Shown piece by piece: positions 33,784 through 47,013 of a DNA stretch of 64,000 nucleotides. The DNA is from Eutrigla gurnardus (taxonomy: Eukaryota; Chordata; Actinopteri; Perciformes; Triglidae): the NCBI GenBank assembly GCA_963514095.1, contig OY741268.1, positions 11,492,208 to 11,556,207 on the forward strand. Direction: 5' to 3'. Positions within the stretch are counted from its first letter, which is position 1. The number at the start of each line of letters is the position of its first letter. Both the position numbers and the translations under genes were made by a program. The notes under the pieces are model-generated. The model searched no databases and was not told where the DNA came from. It was given only the letters and a program-made list of their open reading frames with translations.

Positions 33784-34859
33784 TTATGGACGCTATTTGA
33801 CTAACTTTGCTTTAAAAGATAAGTGGACGACGGCAGACATTTTGGCTCGTCATAGCAGAGAAACCACAGGTGTAAACACATTAATAACGGCTACATTCAG
33901 TTCAGGTGCACCACTTCCAGGGCTTTGTTCGTGCTGGCTTACTGGGACACTTAAATTAATGCCATTGGTTCCACCTGTGCTTGACAAGCCAGAGTGTCTG
34001 CCGGGAAAATGGCTCTTTGTATTTGGCTTCATGCTTTGTTAAAGACTATCTGTTTGCACAGAGGCTTTAGAGTGCCCGAGCCCTCCTGTACAGTATGTGT
34101 TAACATTACCCTCTGAGTCCTACAAATACATTGTAAATTTGCTCACTGCTGCTCTGCCATATGTTGTTTTTTGAAATGCATTTCAGGTCGATTCAGTTTC
34201 TGAAGCATACTTCAGAATGTGATAGGTCGAGGCCTTCCTCCAAACTGTATGTGTCACTGGTAATTGAGTGACCTTTTCTTTGATTGCTGTATGTTTCTCC
34301 TGTGTGATTGAGGTGTTGAAAGTGCCGTGATCCTCCGGTCCTCAGTCTTGGCCCTGAGGTGAACCTGCAAGTAGAAATACAGCGTGACCGGTGTATTCGG
34401 TTCTCCTGCTCAATCTAGTGCCATGTAATACAATACTGTGCAGTAAATCCTGCCTGAACCTTCAATCACTTCTTGTTGAAACTCTCTCAGAGGCGTTGAT
34501 TCAGCTCTGCAGTTATTCTTGAGGCCATGTTTTCTGAGTGAGGAGGATGTGTTGTACTGTATTTTATTGAGAGATGTTTCTAAAAATACTATTTATAGAT
34601 AGAAAATAGTCCCTCTCAATGATCAGCGATGAGTCAGAAGTGTGTGGCCATGTCTGTTACTGCAGAGACTATGCTGCCCTCTGTCTGTACTCTTATTGTT
34701 ATATATATTCTTATTTTGCTGTGTCCAGGAAGTATTTTGGGCCTCTAGCGTAGCAAGCAGGTGACAGATCATGAGCACATTTCCAAGAGGAAACTATAAG
34801 TGCTGAAATAAAAAAACCTAAATAAATGTGAGGTATTTAACCCATTCTAAGCATTTTAG

Positions 34860-34960
34860 GAGCAGTGGACTCAGAAAGTAGAAACCCCGGATCAAACCGC
34901 AAACCTCCCTATCAAAGGGTGACCTGCATGTACCCACTACGCCACAGCCAGCCCAAATGC
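34860..34960 (-). mobile_element. tRNA-derived SINE head fragment
   Basis: On the minus strand GGCTGGCTGTGGCGTAGTGG (box A-like) is followed by GCGGTTTGATCCGGGGTTTC (box B-like). It is truncated, with no clear tail or target duplication, and is too degenerate to be a tRNA gene. Confidence 0.55.
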
Positions 34961-37900
34961 CAAGAAAGCTTGTCTGGTTGGCTTTCACTCGCTGAGAGCA
35001 ACGTTACCCTCATTGATCCGGGGAAGAGCTGCCAACTTCAAATGTATTGTGTTTACAAACCACAACTGACAAATACTATATTGCATAAAAAACATAGAGA
35101 AGAGCAGGAAACAACCCATAAGGGGCCGTGCTCGAGAGCACAACCAATTACAGCCAACAGGTGTCTTTTCTGTCCTCCATAATTATCAGTTTAGGGTAAA
35201 TATATGGAGAAGCTAATTATTTTAGAGCAGGGCTACCCAGAGCTGTAACATCTGTCCCATGGACTATTTTACAAACTGACACGAATCAAGCAGTAAAGCT
35301 GCTGTGAGGGCTTTAAGGTGCTAGAATCTTTTTACTTGATTTAGTTTAGTGAGAGAGGCTTACTGCTAAATTAGCAAAACTGCATCATCTTCGGCAGGTT
35401 TTCTTTGCTTAGTAACGGTAGACGTGGAAGGATGGAGGAAGAAGGGATAAAAGCAGACATTGATGTGTGAATGGTCCCTATAAGAGGTGACTTTGTAGTT
35501 CAATGATTAATGATTTATTTTCTTTTTTAAATCAAACCTTCATTTCTGAATCATTATGGCAAGGTGTCTCATATTATGTCTTTTTATAATCCTAGGAAGA
35601 GTTTCTGACTTCCTCCAGTGAATAATGTGAGCTCCCAAAAAACATCCTTGATGTTTGTTTTAACCTTCATAATGGATGGGTGGAGTTGACCACGAAGTAT
35701 AATACAAAAAGTGCCAGAGAGTTGAGACAATAACAGGAAAAGAAGGTCAGTTTCCTTGTGAGTGACAAACTGAGTGACACTCTCTGATTCACGAAAACAT
35801 ATAACTGACCTATAACTAAGATTAGTTCAGGTCAGGTTACACGTGGCAAGATAATCTTGCCAAATGAAAAATTAGGAATTCACTGTCTTGAGTGTAAGGT
35901 GTGTACTTTTGCCCTACAACCTAAATAAACAATACAGAATTTATATCACCAACATCTTTTTGGAACATTTTTAAACACCACAAATGGCGAGTGATAAACC
36001 ATTCAATGTAAAATGCATTTTTAACATTATTCCTGCAATTCGTGGCAACAAAGGTTTAGTTAAGGAGCAGGTGAGGTAAAACAATAAAACCTACATGATG
36101 GGTTGATGGATATGAAGGTATCAGTATTGTAATGACAGTAAGATTCAAAGATTCAAAAAACATACTGTCCCAGAGGAGACATTTTACAGACAGTAGTTTA
36201 AACAAATACATCATACCCAACATAGCACAAGATTCATATGTTCTACACTGTCACCATGGAAACGAAAGATGAGAGATTATATATTTGGTATTTCTGTTTT
36301 GCCATATCCATTGTTTGTATCTTGTATTATAAATGACATATTTAACATGTGTTCTCATCATTTCTCTGTTTGTATAGATATCACTATCGTAACTCAATTT
36401 CAATCAATCAATATTATATGAAATTCTGATAATTCTAATTTGCAGGGACTGTTGCAAAATCCAAGAAGTTATCAGAGTTAAAAATGAGAAGATGTTTGCA
36501 GAGTTTCATTTTTCTCTATAGGCTTTGATCACCCCTTCAGAAAGATGCCGATTTGAAACCTTGGTTACCAAACAGTACAATGGATTGTATTTCCAGAGAA
36601 GAGGGGGAATGTCGTCCTGAAGCTTGATATAGAGTGACTTTGTTTGAGACCTTTCTCTGTCTCAGCAACACACTCTCCTGCTTGCAAATACCGTTAACTC
36701 ATTTTCATAATGCTTAATATGTTTGCTGTGTAAATAGCCAATGTGTGCAAAAAACAAAAAAAACAATGAATTCACAGTATAATGCAAAAATAGCATCAGC
36801 TGTAAGTTTCTGGTCCATGACAGTGCTCGAATACTTATATTCATGCGATGCTGCCACTGGCTCACCATTAAGTACACACAGCGCAATTAGGGAGGGGGGC
36901 AAGTAGAATTAAATGGGCCTCTTCCTAAGTAGTGTGATTGTGCCGGTTAAAATCAACCTTTTTAATATCTATATCAGAGAACAAGTAAGTTCACAAGCAC
37001 TGGTCCGGTCCAGTTTGAACTGCAGACGGGACTCAGCTGAATTTGATCTTAAGTAAGGTGGATGTGAAGGTGGGAGGAGCAATAAAGACTTTAATTTGGA
37101 CCATCTGGACGGTGGATTAGACACCTTAGTGTTTCCATTCAATAAGCAGCGTGTGGGGAGGAAAAAAAAAATCTTTATTGATTGGAACAAAAGCACAGCA
37201 CAGCATAGCGTGAACAGATGCTCTAATCAGTCACGAAAGAAACTGCAATCTCCACATGCCAGAGGGAGGAGTGATGAAACCTGAACACGCAAAACATAAC
37301 AGGTGTGGAAGTATTATTTCAGTCAGTTTTGAATCGATTTTGGATGATTTGAGGACATAATTCTTCCCACTGTGGTGCGTATACACGCAGGCTACGGTTC
37401 TAGTAAGCCAATGGCTGTTTTATCGCTTTGAGCTTCATGTTTTGGGAAGCAATTCCTGCAAAAATCAAATCCCCTTTGTTGTTTTGGACTCGTGAGAAGC
37501 TTATCAAGCAAGCTGCTTTGAACACCTTGCTGTTCATGATGCACAGCTACTTTGGTGTTTTCTTATTTCATGACGTAGTGTTGACTCCAACTCTACTGTA
37601 CGCTGTATTTATTAAGTGTCTCCACACTTGCTCTCTTGAGGTTAGCAGGTGTGGAAGGACTTGTGTCTCCTCGTGGATCGAATCTGATCCGCTGGAGTCA
37701 AAACAAATATACGACGGGACGCGATCCAAGGTTGAAGTGAGGGAGGAGATGTAAATCATCCCAACAGGCTACTATTTCACCAGGTGCAGAGGACATATCT
37801 GCTCTCGACATGTTAAGTCATTGCCTGCACTCGGCCCGTGAAAAGATGGCGATACATGAGCAGGCTGCACATGTCAGCAGCTCTTCTTATCTAATACATA

Positions 37901-39000
37901 AGCAGTTCAAGAAACAGTCACAAAATTAATCCATTGGTTTTGTTCTGAGCAACGGAATTGTGAATTTTCGGCTTCTTTATCTTTCAGTTGGGATATCGCC
38001 ACTTCACATCACTACACAACAACACCCGCCCACTATAAGTAGTCCTGAACATTCAATTTCCATTTTGTTCGCACAGCAAACGCATGCATTTCAATGGGAA
38101 GTGTCGTTCCTGTCTGCCTGCATTTTTTGTTTTACATCAGCTGGGAAGAAAGTTAGGTTTAGGCAAGAAACCTCTTAGTAGCTTTAGGAAAACTGACATG
38201 AAACTGTCATGAGCATAACAACCCGTGGTGTTGAACAATGGTCTCATGGTTTAATATCATTATCATCATCTATCCACTCTATCTGGTTATATTTGTATTG
38301 CTTTTTTGTCAGTTTCTGGGCTCCATAACAAGATCTGTATGTTGAAAAAATATAATTAAGGTGATGTGATGCAGCACTAGCCATTCTAATTAATTTCCGT
38401 ATGAACAGGAAAAAAGGCGGACGTGCATGTCACTGCTTCAGTTAAAAAAACAACTCCGAGAAACAATTGCAGACACAGATTTTCCATCAGAGCTGTGTTT
38501 AGTATAGAAACTGAGCTTTGTTCTCTCCACTGTGTGGGAGTCTATTCCACCACATGTGCTCATATTTCACTTAAAGCTGCAGAAACTGATTCCAAGGTGA
38601 CGGATCTTGAAATAACTGGTGTTACTGCATGCTGAGGAATAACGTATGAGACTTAAATTTGGGATTCAAAGCAGCTCTTCGTTGACCATCACAGTCAATG
38701 TAACGGTGAAAAGAACAACCGTCATTTGAATTTTCTAAATTTGCTTTCATATGTCTTCTTCATCCACTCACGCTTTTATCAGTTCAAATAAAATGTTATA
38801 TATTCTCTTTGGGCCTCCACAGCCTGAGGCATACAATGCTAAGCCATTAAAATAATAATTGTTAACAGATTAATATACTATTTCTATTTTGGCATTTCTA
38901 CATCATAATTTCTCAACATATTAATATAATATTAAACAGGACGATTTATATTTGCTTAATATAGGTTGTATTCATGTTAAGGTGTATTTTTGGACATATT
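34961..39000. other. Intergenic, no gene seen
   Basis: A segment near 36140-36240 (AAGATTCAAAGATTCAAAAA, then CTGTCCCAGAGGAGACATTT) resembles the end of fish LINE-like repeats. Nothing else is recognisable and no exon series is supported. Confidence 0.45.
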
Positions 39001-39119
39001 TAAATTTGTGGAAGAAAAGAACATTTGGGATCAAATAATTTCGGGGACCCCCTGCAGTAACTCTGCCGACCCCCTAGGGGTCCCGACCCCCTGTTGAAAA
39101 ACTCTGATCTAAGCCACTG
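39001..39119 (-). mobile_element. Terminal fragment of a hAT-like DNA transposon
   Basis: On the minus strand it begins CAGTGGCTTAGATCAGAGTT, then TTTCAACAGGGGGTCGGGAC and a GGGGTCGGCAG repeat. A CAGTGG start followed by a GGGGGTCGGGACCCC-type block is typical of hAT termini. Only this one end is seen; the inner boundary is a guess. Confidence 0.55.
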
Positions 39120-41145
39120 AAATAAGGATCACAGGGTGAGACCAATTGCAAATAGACATAAAAGAGTAATGGTTCACATAGACGGCACGCTCATTTAAAT
39201 AGCAAGGTTTAGTTTAATGATACTGAATTTCACTTTGTAACATCCAACCTTGGCAGAAATGGCTTGATAATGTGACGAAAAAAACAGAAACAGCAGTTTG
39301 TTTGGAGTAAATAAAAGAAATGGGTCGACATAGTGTGAGCCTGACATGGATATAAGGTTGAAGAGCACCACCTAGAGATCATTAAACTTGACTAACCAAT
39401 CCATTCTCATGCCCAACTCCTTGCATACAGATGCTTGGTCAGGACTACTTGATGTCATATAGGCAACAAAAGTACTTGGTTGGTTATAGTATAAAATTGT
39501 CGGGTTACAATTATCGGCTCTGTTACTTGAACAAAAATAAGCAATGCTGACGTTTGGTTTCACACAAGATACTGACGGTGGTCTCCTGTGTGAAAGTCCT
39601 GTGTTTATTTGATCCATCCACCTGACCTCCCAGGAAACATCAGCATGTGACACTCTTACAACGAGACCGGGTCAAGTTGGGGGGCTTCATTATCACAGCC
39701 TCTAACACGCACGCTGTATTGTATGATAATGGATTCTTTTTGGTCTCACCTCGCTTCCAATTTCAGTATATTCATGAAAAAAAGCGTGATGCAAACACAA
39801 AGTGTCTAAGATGTATTTGCAGAAGAAACTTGAACATTTTGAATGAAAACAGCAAGTGTTGCATCAAATATGTTGCCTGTAGCTGAGACTCGCAACAACA
39901 CAGAGTGGTAACAACGGATTCTCTTTAGACATGCACAGTCTCATATTCTAACAATAAAGAGCCTGGTTGAGCGGTGCTCCACAGAGCAGACGGAATGAGA
40001 AAGCAGCAGGTGTGCCATATCAGCTTGATCTGCACCAGTTAACCCCAGTCTGCAGGCCAGTCTCCTTCTAATGGAGGCTGTCAGCTGCCAGACCTTTTCC
40101 CAGCACCTCCCTACCTTTCTGCACATTATTTCTCCCCACACTCTGGTGTTTGTGTCTGCTGCCTTATGCCTCCACAAAGTCAGCTTTTCAGGATTTAAGA
40201 AAAAGGGGCTAATCTATTTCTATTTTTAGTAAGAGGCTATAAAATGTATAAAAATTGGATTTTCACGGTTGAGTATGGCTCAAAAAGCCACCTACTGTTT
40301 TATATCAGAACACATCTTGCAAGGCCAATTCTGAGATAAAGTCCTTTTGGACTAATCTGCTAATCTACTTCATGAAATCAAATAAAGTCATGCCCTTTAA
40401 TCCTCACCTCTCCCCACGGCATCGCTCCTATTTATGTTGACAGTAACCACGGTGTAGCGTTACAACCAAAGCAGAAGCCCGTTCTCTCCTTTCTGTTTAC
40501 TGGAAATTAAGCTATGAACACATTACACAATCTGGGGAATCAGTGTCAGTGAGTGATTTTCTGGTGGTTGCATCTCTCAGCCCCTTGTCTACTTTTTGAT
40601 TTCTTTCTTTTCAAATTCTTTTTATTGGTTTTTACACAGGTATTGGCAAGTGTACAGAATAGTCTTTATAGGTAGTCACGGTCCACTTTTTGATTTCTCA
40701 ACATGCTGCAGAGTGGACTTATCTCAGACCTGAGGGTGTTAGGACGTTTTCAGCATCTCTTACATCATAAACACATAAATGGATGAGGAATAAATGGAAA
40801 GCTAACATTAAGTGTCTGAGTGAAGCGATGGTTTTGGCTTCAGTGGTTCTGGTGACTACAATAGCATATTATTCATACTATTTTCATACTCATGAAACCA
40901 TTTAGCCCTTTTGACCTGAATGGTATCATTTGCATTTGTTATGTTTCTCCGCTTCCTTCAATAAATCCTTAAAAGGTTTGTTCACGCACATCACAAAGCA
41001 AATGTGCCTTGCTTTATTCCCCTTGGTCTCCCCCTAGTCGACCATGGGGTCAACTAGTTGTAGCACCACGTGCACCGACTGAGTGTATCTATGCATGTAT
41101 CAAAATCACATTCTGGTGCTTAAAAAAATAAGACAAAGAAAAAAG
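39120..41145. other. Intergenic, no gene seen
   Basis: No exon or clearly bounded repeat was recognised. Around 39585-39690 the wording resembles a degraded dispersed repeat. Confidence 0.4.
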
Positions 41146-41149
41146 TAAA

Positions 41150-42367
41150 TGTAGCCCTATGGAAAATTAGGCTGGAATGTTAATTGATTCATAGATAGGA
41201 ATTAATAATTAGAATACATAGGATTTAAAAGGGTAAAAACTATGCAGAGGTTTGTTATGGCATATTGTGACATTGGATTTCATTGTTCAGTTCATACATT
41301 GAAATATGCATTCTGTAAATGGTATTTGTTCAGTCAATGTGTTCACAATGATAAAAAATATGTTTATTAATGTTTCTGTGGGATACTGGAGGAAGAAAAA
41401 GGGTTAAATGTGAAGTTTGCATTTGTTATATTTGCATGAGCCAATGAGAAGTGGTTTTTGACAGTCAGGTGAGAGGCGGACGAGAGAGAGAGGGAACGAA
41501 GATCGGCGAGGCGGCTGGCGCCACGAGGGTGGCAGCGCTATTGTAGCGAGTTAAAAGTTAACAGTGGAAATATGTAGCCCACCTATTTCCAACGGAGGAG
41601 GTAATAACGCGAGTCCACAACCCGTGGACTCAGCGCGTTGTTATGTTCGACGGACGGACGGCTGTGAACATTTATTCCGACGAGGAATTCAACGTTCGAG
41701 CAGTCTGCTAACTGGTTAGCCTAGCTCCACAGTGGATAGCTAGCGGGGCTGGACTGTTTATGGACTGTGGGTTCGCCAACAAGGGGAGCGCAACACGGCA
41801 TAATACAGAGGACTCCGCGACGACAGAGATTCCTACGAGTCCAGTCAACTACGTACGCACGTTCCGAAGAGGAGCGACGAGCGCGTGCTGCATCGGTGAG
41901 AGACCGTGAGTTGGCTAGGAGCCGCCATCTTAGTGCATTGCAACGCTCTCAAGCTTCCCGTCAGGCCTGCAACAACCGCTGGACTTGGGGGTATTTTTTT
42001 TAGTATACTGCCGGCTATAGGTTATTTTATTTCCTTGAGGTTTAGAGCCTAGTACTTGAGGTGGATATAAATGTGCAATGTGCTTGGTGTTGTATGTTTA
42101 TCCATTGTGTTAACTGACGGTTTGAATAATTGAAACAAAGAAAGGAGTGATATACATTTATACATAATTAAATAGTTAATGTAATTCCTAAACATTTCAG
42201 AGCCTGCGAATGGTTATTACTATCTTTACTCTTGATAAGTGAGCTGTGTCTGCATTACAAGGTCAATTTCAAATTATACACACACTTATGGTTAGGGATA
42301 ACCCTTTATGTAAAGAACCCAGGTTAGCTACCCCTATTAATTGCCCGAACAGCAAAGGGGCGCTACA
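41150..42367. mobile_element. Probable solo LTR of a retrotransposon
   Basis: A 1218-bp segment starts TGTAGCCC and ends GGGCGCTACA, giving the TG...CA ends with short inverted repeats usual for LTRs. It is flanked by TAAA on both sides (41146-41149 and 42368-42371), a 4-bp target duplication. There is no primer-binding site after it and no gag or pol frame, so only the LTR remains. The interior has a CCAAT word (GAGCCAATGAG, about 41438), a strikingly CpG-rich stretch at about 41460-41990, and a TATAAA word near 42066. Transcription direction is not determined. The short frame at 41767-42003 has no recognisable protein features. Confidence 0.72.
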
Positions 42368-42371
42368 TAAA

Positions 42372-43371
42372 AATTCTATGTGTGTCACATAATTTGAATC
42401 TCGGTGCTCCTGAGGTCTTTTTTTGCACGTATTGAAATTTAGCAATATGCATATATGGCACAACATTGTCCCCTTCCTATGCAAATGAGCCTCATTGCAA
42501 AAACAGTCCAGTTCACAAAGAGCCGCACACTGTTACAGTGAAATGAATGCCATTCTAAAGTCAAAAGGTGTGCGTTTGAAGACACCACTGATATTAGATC
42601 CCAAAGAAGTTTCTGTCACATTTAAATCGCTTGCCTGAAGTTTTGAGAAATGATTCTGCACCTCGTCGGTTCGGACCCGCAGTTTGCCGTCTCCACATTT
42701 CATTCTTCCTTTTCCATCTGCCTCCTGGATTCTTGGCGCAATCATTTTTACTTTGCCACATAGATAATTGCATTCAGACACAAAAAAATAGGGATAAATT
42801 GCCCTCGGCTGAAAAACGAATGGGTGCGTTTGTGCTGTAATATCATTAGCGCAATATCTTTTGTGAGTCGGACTTTAGAGACGGGGCAGATAGCGGTTGC
42901 TAGTCATGCGCAATTCATCATCTATTAGCGGCTGCAGTGCATTTTTATGAATTCACTTGCAGTGGGCAGTTTTAGTCAGCATACCTAGCTAAAAGAAACG
43001 ACTGCAGTCTGATACAACTGGTCTGCATTAAACCCTCCCATACAGGTTTCTGTCTGAAAGTCTTTTAGAGGAGTTGACTCAACAATAGTTTTTTTGGAGG
43101 ATGCAGTTTGTTGTGCTGTTGAACTGTAACACATTACACAGACAGGTCTTTCTGTTATTCAACTTACCCTCAATATCATTCAGCAGCACACACTGAAGCC
43201 TCCGGAATGATCTGATAGTCTCTAAAACATTATACACACAATTTCAGTGAATGGAAACTTTTAAAAAAAAACATTTTTTACATGGCAAACATATATGTTT
43301 GTTCAAAAGTTTGAAAGAAGAAGCACCTGAAACAAAAGACAGGTTTGTTGTTTTTCGTCACTTCTTCACAT

Positions 43372-43415
<44 letters not shown>

Positions 43416-44285
43416 CAGACTGTGTAAGGCCGCGCTGGATACAATGTAGTGTTCTTGTCGTCGTGGAGAAACTGCTCGACAGTTAGAGGATGCAGTGAAG
43501 ACTTGTTCTGCTGTAGCCGGGAAGTAAGTGCCAAGATAAATTTGTTCCCACTTCATGGCAGGACTCGCTGTGAAGCTGGCGCTCCGTCCTGGCCCAGAAA
43601 ACACACACACACAGCGAGATGCAACATTTCACATTTTTCAGCGACAGAACCAAACAACATCACGTCTGGCCGGGAAGTGTGTGTGTTCCAAACATCCTTC
43701 TGCTTCCTGTTGCCCTACTTATGTCGAATGGCCTTAAAAGGCGAAGGGGCAGAACTACCGTATTGCTTGTTTTCTCAATAAAAGTATGTCAGGGTATAAA
43801 CGATCTATGTTGTCTCAATACACTTTTCCTCTGTAGCCTCAACGAAGCAAGCTGCTGTATGTAGGTCAAGTAACTGTAGCATTTGCAGGACAATAATGAT
43901 TGACAAAAGAATGCAAACTGAACCACTGTTGTGATCTGATGAAAGGTTTTGTCTGATCCGGTATCATAACATCATATTTTTCCCAACAGAACTATGACCA
44001 AACGTTGTTTTGACCTTTTGTAGAGGATGACAGCTGCAGTCCCGGTTAGAAATGGATTGGAACAACGAGCCAAAGTCCCAGAAAGAAAACATTAGTCACA
44101 AGGTATCAAAACATCCATTAAACCTACACCTGAAGCATGATCCATTATCCAGGCGTGTGTGTGGAGGAGAGTGCTAAAATATTTTCACCCTACAATGAGT
44201 GATACATGAAGTTTGACTGTATTTATTTCTAGAGAAAACAATGATTTCTACAGAAATGTAAAGTTGCTAATTTGGGAGGCCTAAA
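42372..44285. other. Intergenic; possible regulatory block
   Basis: No gene was recognised. The stretch about 42500-42980 is unique and rich in TAAT/ATTA and AATTCA words; it could be conserved non-coding DNA but cannot be tested here. A (CA)n run lies at 43376-43412. Confidence 0.4.
43376..43412. repeat. (CA)n microsatellite
   Basis: Uninterrupted CA dinucleotides. Confidence 0.95.
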
Positions 44286-44445
44286 GGGCCAGTGTAGAGG
44301 ATTTAGTGGCATCTGGTGGTGAGGTTGCAGATTGCAACCAACTGAAACTTCTCCCCTGCACCAAACATGTGTGCATGGCCCTCTCTAAAGCCAGTGTTTG
44401 GTTTGTCCGTTCTGGGCTCCTGTAGAAACATAGTAGTGGAATCCA
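44286..44445 (+). repeat. Fish dispersed repeat fragment
   Basis: The phrases GTGTAGAGGATTTAGTGGCA, TCTGGTGGTGAGGTTGCAGA and TTGCAACCAACTGAAACTTC are ones I recall from a widespread teleost repeat. There is no second copy in this window, so the call rests on memory. Confidence 0.5.
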
Positions 44446-44701
44446 TGAAGAAAGATAAGCAAAACAAAGCTAAGCATATCATTTCTGCTTAATCGCAAAA
44501 TCAAAACCTTGAACACAGTTTTTAGCTGTTGGTAAAAAGTCTGTTGTGTGATATTGTCGATATGTATGGAAAAGGAAGTTTGTGAGTCTCCTGAATAAAT
44601 TATGTTTAAATGCTTCTTATTTGCAACTGCAAATACGTCTTTTCATTTGTTTCCCCTACGTAGCAGCTAAAGCACGATTAGTGTTTTTATGCATCAATCA
44701 T

Positions 44702-44880
44702 CTTCCATCCATACAGCCACTTTTCCTGTTCAGGGTTGGGGGGATCCCAGCAGACATTGGGGGAAGGCAGGGTTCCCCCTGGACAGGTGGTCTCTACACA
44801 GAAGACTGCCTGAACCCGGATTTGAACCCAGGCCCCTCGTACCCTCATGAGACTAACCACTACACCTCCCTCAGTCATCT
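44702..44880 (-). mobile_element. Diverged copy of the 15664-16012 retroposon
   Basis: The TCCATCCATA tail, then CAGGGTTGGGGGGATCCCAG, GGGGGAAGGCAGGGTTCCCC and a box B-like GGTTCAAATCCGGG (minus strand) follow the order of the 15664-16012 family but are diverged and internally deleted. Confidence 0.7.
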
Positions 44881-46935
44881 CTCACCTCAAACCAAGTAAA
44901 TCAATTTATGATTTGTCCAGAGTGGGCAATATGTGCCACAGCAAGCATAAAAACACATATCTAGAAGGTATAGTATAGAAACGTACAGCAGTTGACGTAA
45001 AGAGGTGACCAGGGAGTCGTGTAGGCTCCTCTGAAGCAGACTTTAATTGTCGATCATAACCTCACAGGAGCTATCCACAATGAATATGATCAACATCACC
45101 ATTACCAGTGTAGTATACATCACTGCAACAGAGCATGTCTCATCTCTATAATTCTGAATTGACATCATCACTACAAATACACATAGTGTACAAATTAGAT
45201 CATAATTCTGAACTCCATTATAATTCTCAATCACGAATCACGTGTTTAAGCAACAAATGGTTAATATATGTGATCTTACAATTTTGCCACCATTAATTAT
45301 ACACTGTTTATCAGTGTTTCTTTATTTGCCACAAACATGTTGAAGCAATGAGAAAGTAAAGCAAAAATAATCCTGATTACAACACATTCAACAGAACACA
45401 TGTGCGCTGCTGGGATGAGTTCCTTTAACTGCAGACTTCCACATGAAGGAAACTAGAGCTCTATTAATAAATCAGAAGTCCTGATGATTAAAATACCTTT
45501 GTTGTTGCATTCATTAACATATTGCTCTCATATTGACTCATACATGAGATACTGTTAATCCTGGTACAGTTCTTATTAATTATGCACTCTTAGCATAAAG
45601 TGTTTGCAGGAAAGGTGTGAAACTGTAAAGGTAAAATCAAATAAACCAATAAAGAAACAAATTGTTCTAAGTGCCCATACTCTTGGCCGTCTGCTGAGCC
45701 TCGTAGTGCTGCATTATATTCATTATGTAACCGTGTTATGTAAATAAATCGCTGATGCTGCGATGCTGTGTTTGCTCAGCGGGCCTGACTGAATGACAGG
45801 GCCTCCACTCCCACACTCGTTTGTTCGATGAGATGTTTTGGCAGTCATAGTAACGAATCATTATTAGCTGTGGGAGTTTCACGCATCGTCATCATTCATC
45901 CTCTCGGGCTTTCTGTCTCATCTTTTTCCTTCTGGTTTCCCTTGTGTCTCACAAACACACACACACACACACACACAGGACCCTCTTCGCTGTGAAAGCT
46001 GGAGGTAGTTTGATTGGAGAAAAGGCAGAGCTGGAGCCGAGGAGGCCGAAGGTGCAGCGGAGTATTCTCCTGGTTTGCTGTGTAAGGCCTGGGTGAAAAC
46101 CTAATTACTTGTGTCTGTGGGAGATGGACGTGTTTGGCTTGTCAGCAGAGAGCAGCCGGAGATTTAGGGGCTTCGACGGCACTCTGCGGCTTGGCTGCAA
46201 GGCATTCTGGGAAAGCTGCACCTGTCAGAGGACCACTGACAGCTTGTCCTGCTCTTGTTATACAGCCATGCGTGATCCCTCCCATTAGCAGGCCAATGAC
46301 ACAGTTGACTTGCCGTCTAGAGGAACCAGACTGAGCGACCGAGGGGGGGAGGGGGGAGTGGGGGGGTTAATGCTCCTGTTTGGTGCATTAAAGCTGCGAC
46401 CAGGTTCACACCGTCGGCTAGAAACTGATTTATTTCTCTGCTTATTTGTGTATCTGTCAGTCTGTATTCTTCCATCTGGAGCCGGAATATTTCAAGTTAT
46501 TTTTCCTGTGCAAACTAGATAATCCAGCCAGCACCCGCAGGAATGTTGCTTTTCAATGTATGCCAAAAGTACAGTATACCAAAGTTCAGTGCCAATACAG
46601 GAGGTTATGAAGGAGTGTTGAAGTAGTGGTGGAGGATGGCTGCGTGACTTTTGTTTAAAAGGTCACTCTTTCAATAACCACATGGACAGAAATTGTACGT
46701 TTTTTCCTACGTTTCAATAAAGTACAACTACAAGGAATATTTAGCTGGTCATGAAACAGTCTGAATAAAATAATGGAGTCTCTACATGACCAAATGAGAC
46801 CTGCAGTCGGAGCTCCAGGGGGGAGGTGGAGAGCTCTCTGAGCAGCAGGCAGCTCCTCCTCCGGCCAGGAGCAGAGCTTCTCCTCACTGCTCCGCCGGTC
46901 CCAGCTGGAGCCAACACCAACAGTGCTGGTGGAGG
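44881..46935. other. Intergenic, no gene seen
   Basis: A (CA)n tract lies at about 45954-45978. The unique blocks 45750-45920 and 46130-46300 are moderately GC-rich, without coding or repeat signature. Confidence 0.4.
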
Positions 46936-47013
46936 CCCAGGCCGTGTTGCTGGGCCCACTGGAGGGAAGGGAGGCGTGGGAGAACCAGAACCAGGGCTGA
47001 GCTGGGCAGACTG
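46936..47013. repeat. Duplicated block of about 77 bp, copy 1
   Basis: The stretch containing GCTGGGCCCACTGGAGGGAA and CTGAGCTGGGCAGACTG matches 58464-58542 with six mismatches over 77 compared positions. On the minus strand both copies begin with CAG followed by TCTGCCCAGCTCAG, resembling a splice acceptor. Both keep an open frame encoding CPAQ-WFW-S--SLPSSGPSN-AW. The flanks are unrelated. Nature unknown: exon-like, or a piece of a dispersed repeat. Confidence 0.75.

Noticed and set aside
41767..42003. Arg-rich short frame inside the LTR
   Set aside because: CpG-rich DNA yields Arg/Ala-rich frames by chance; no gag-like motif.
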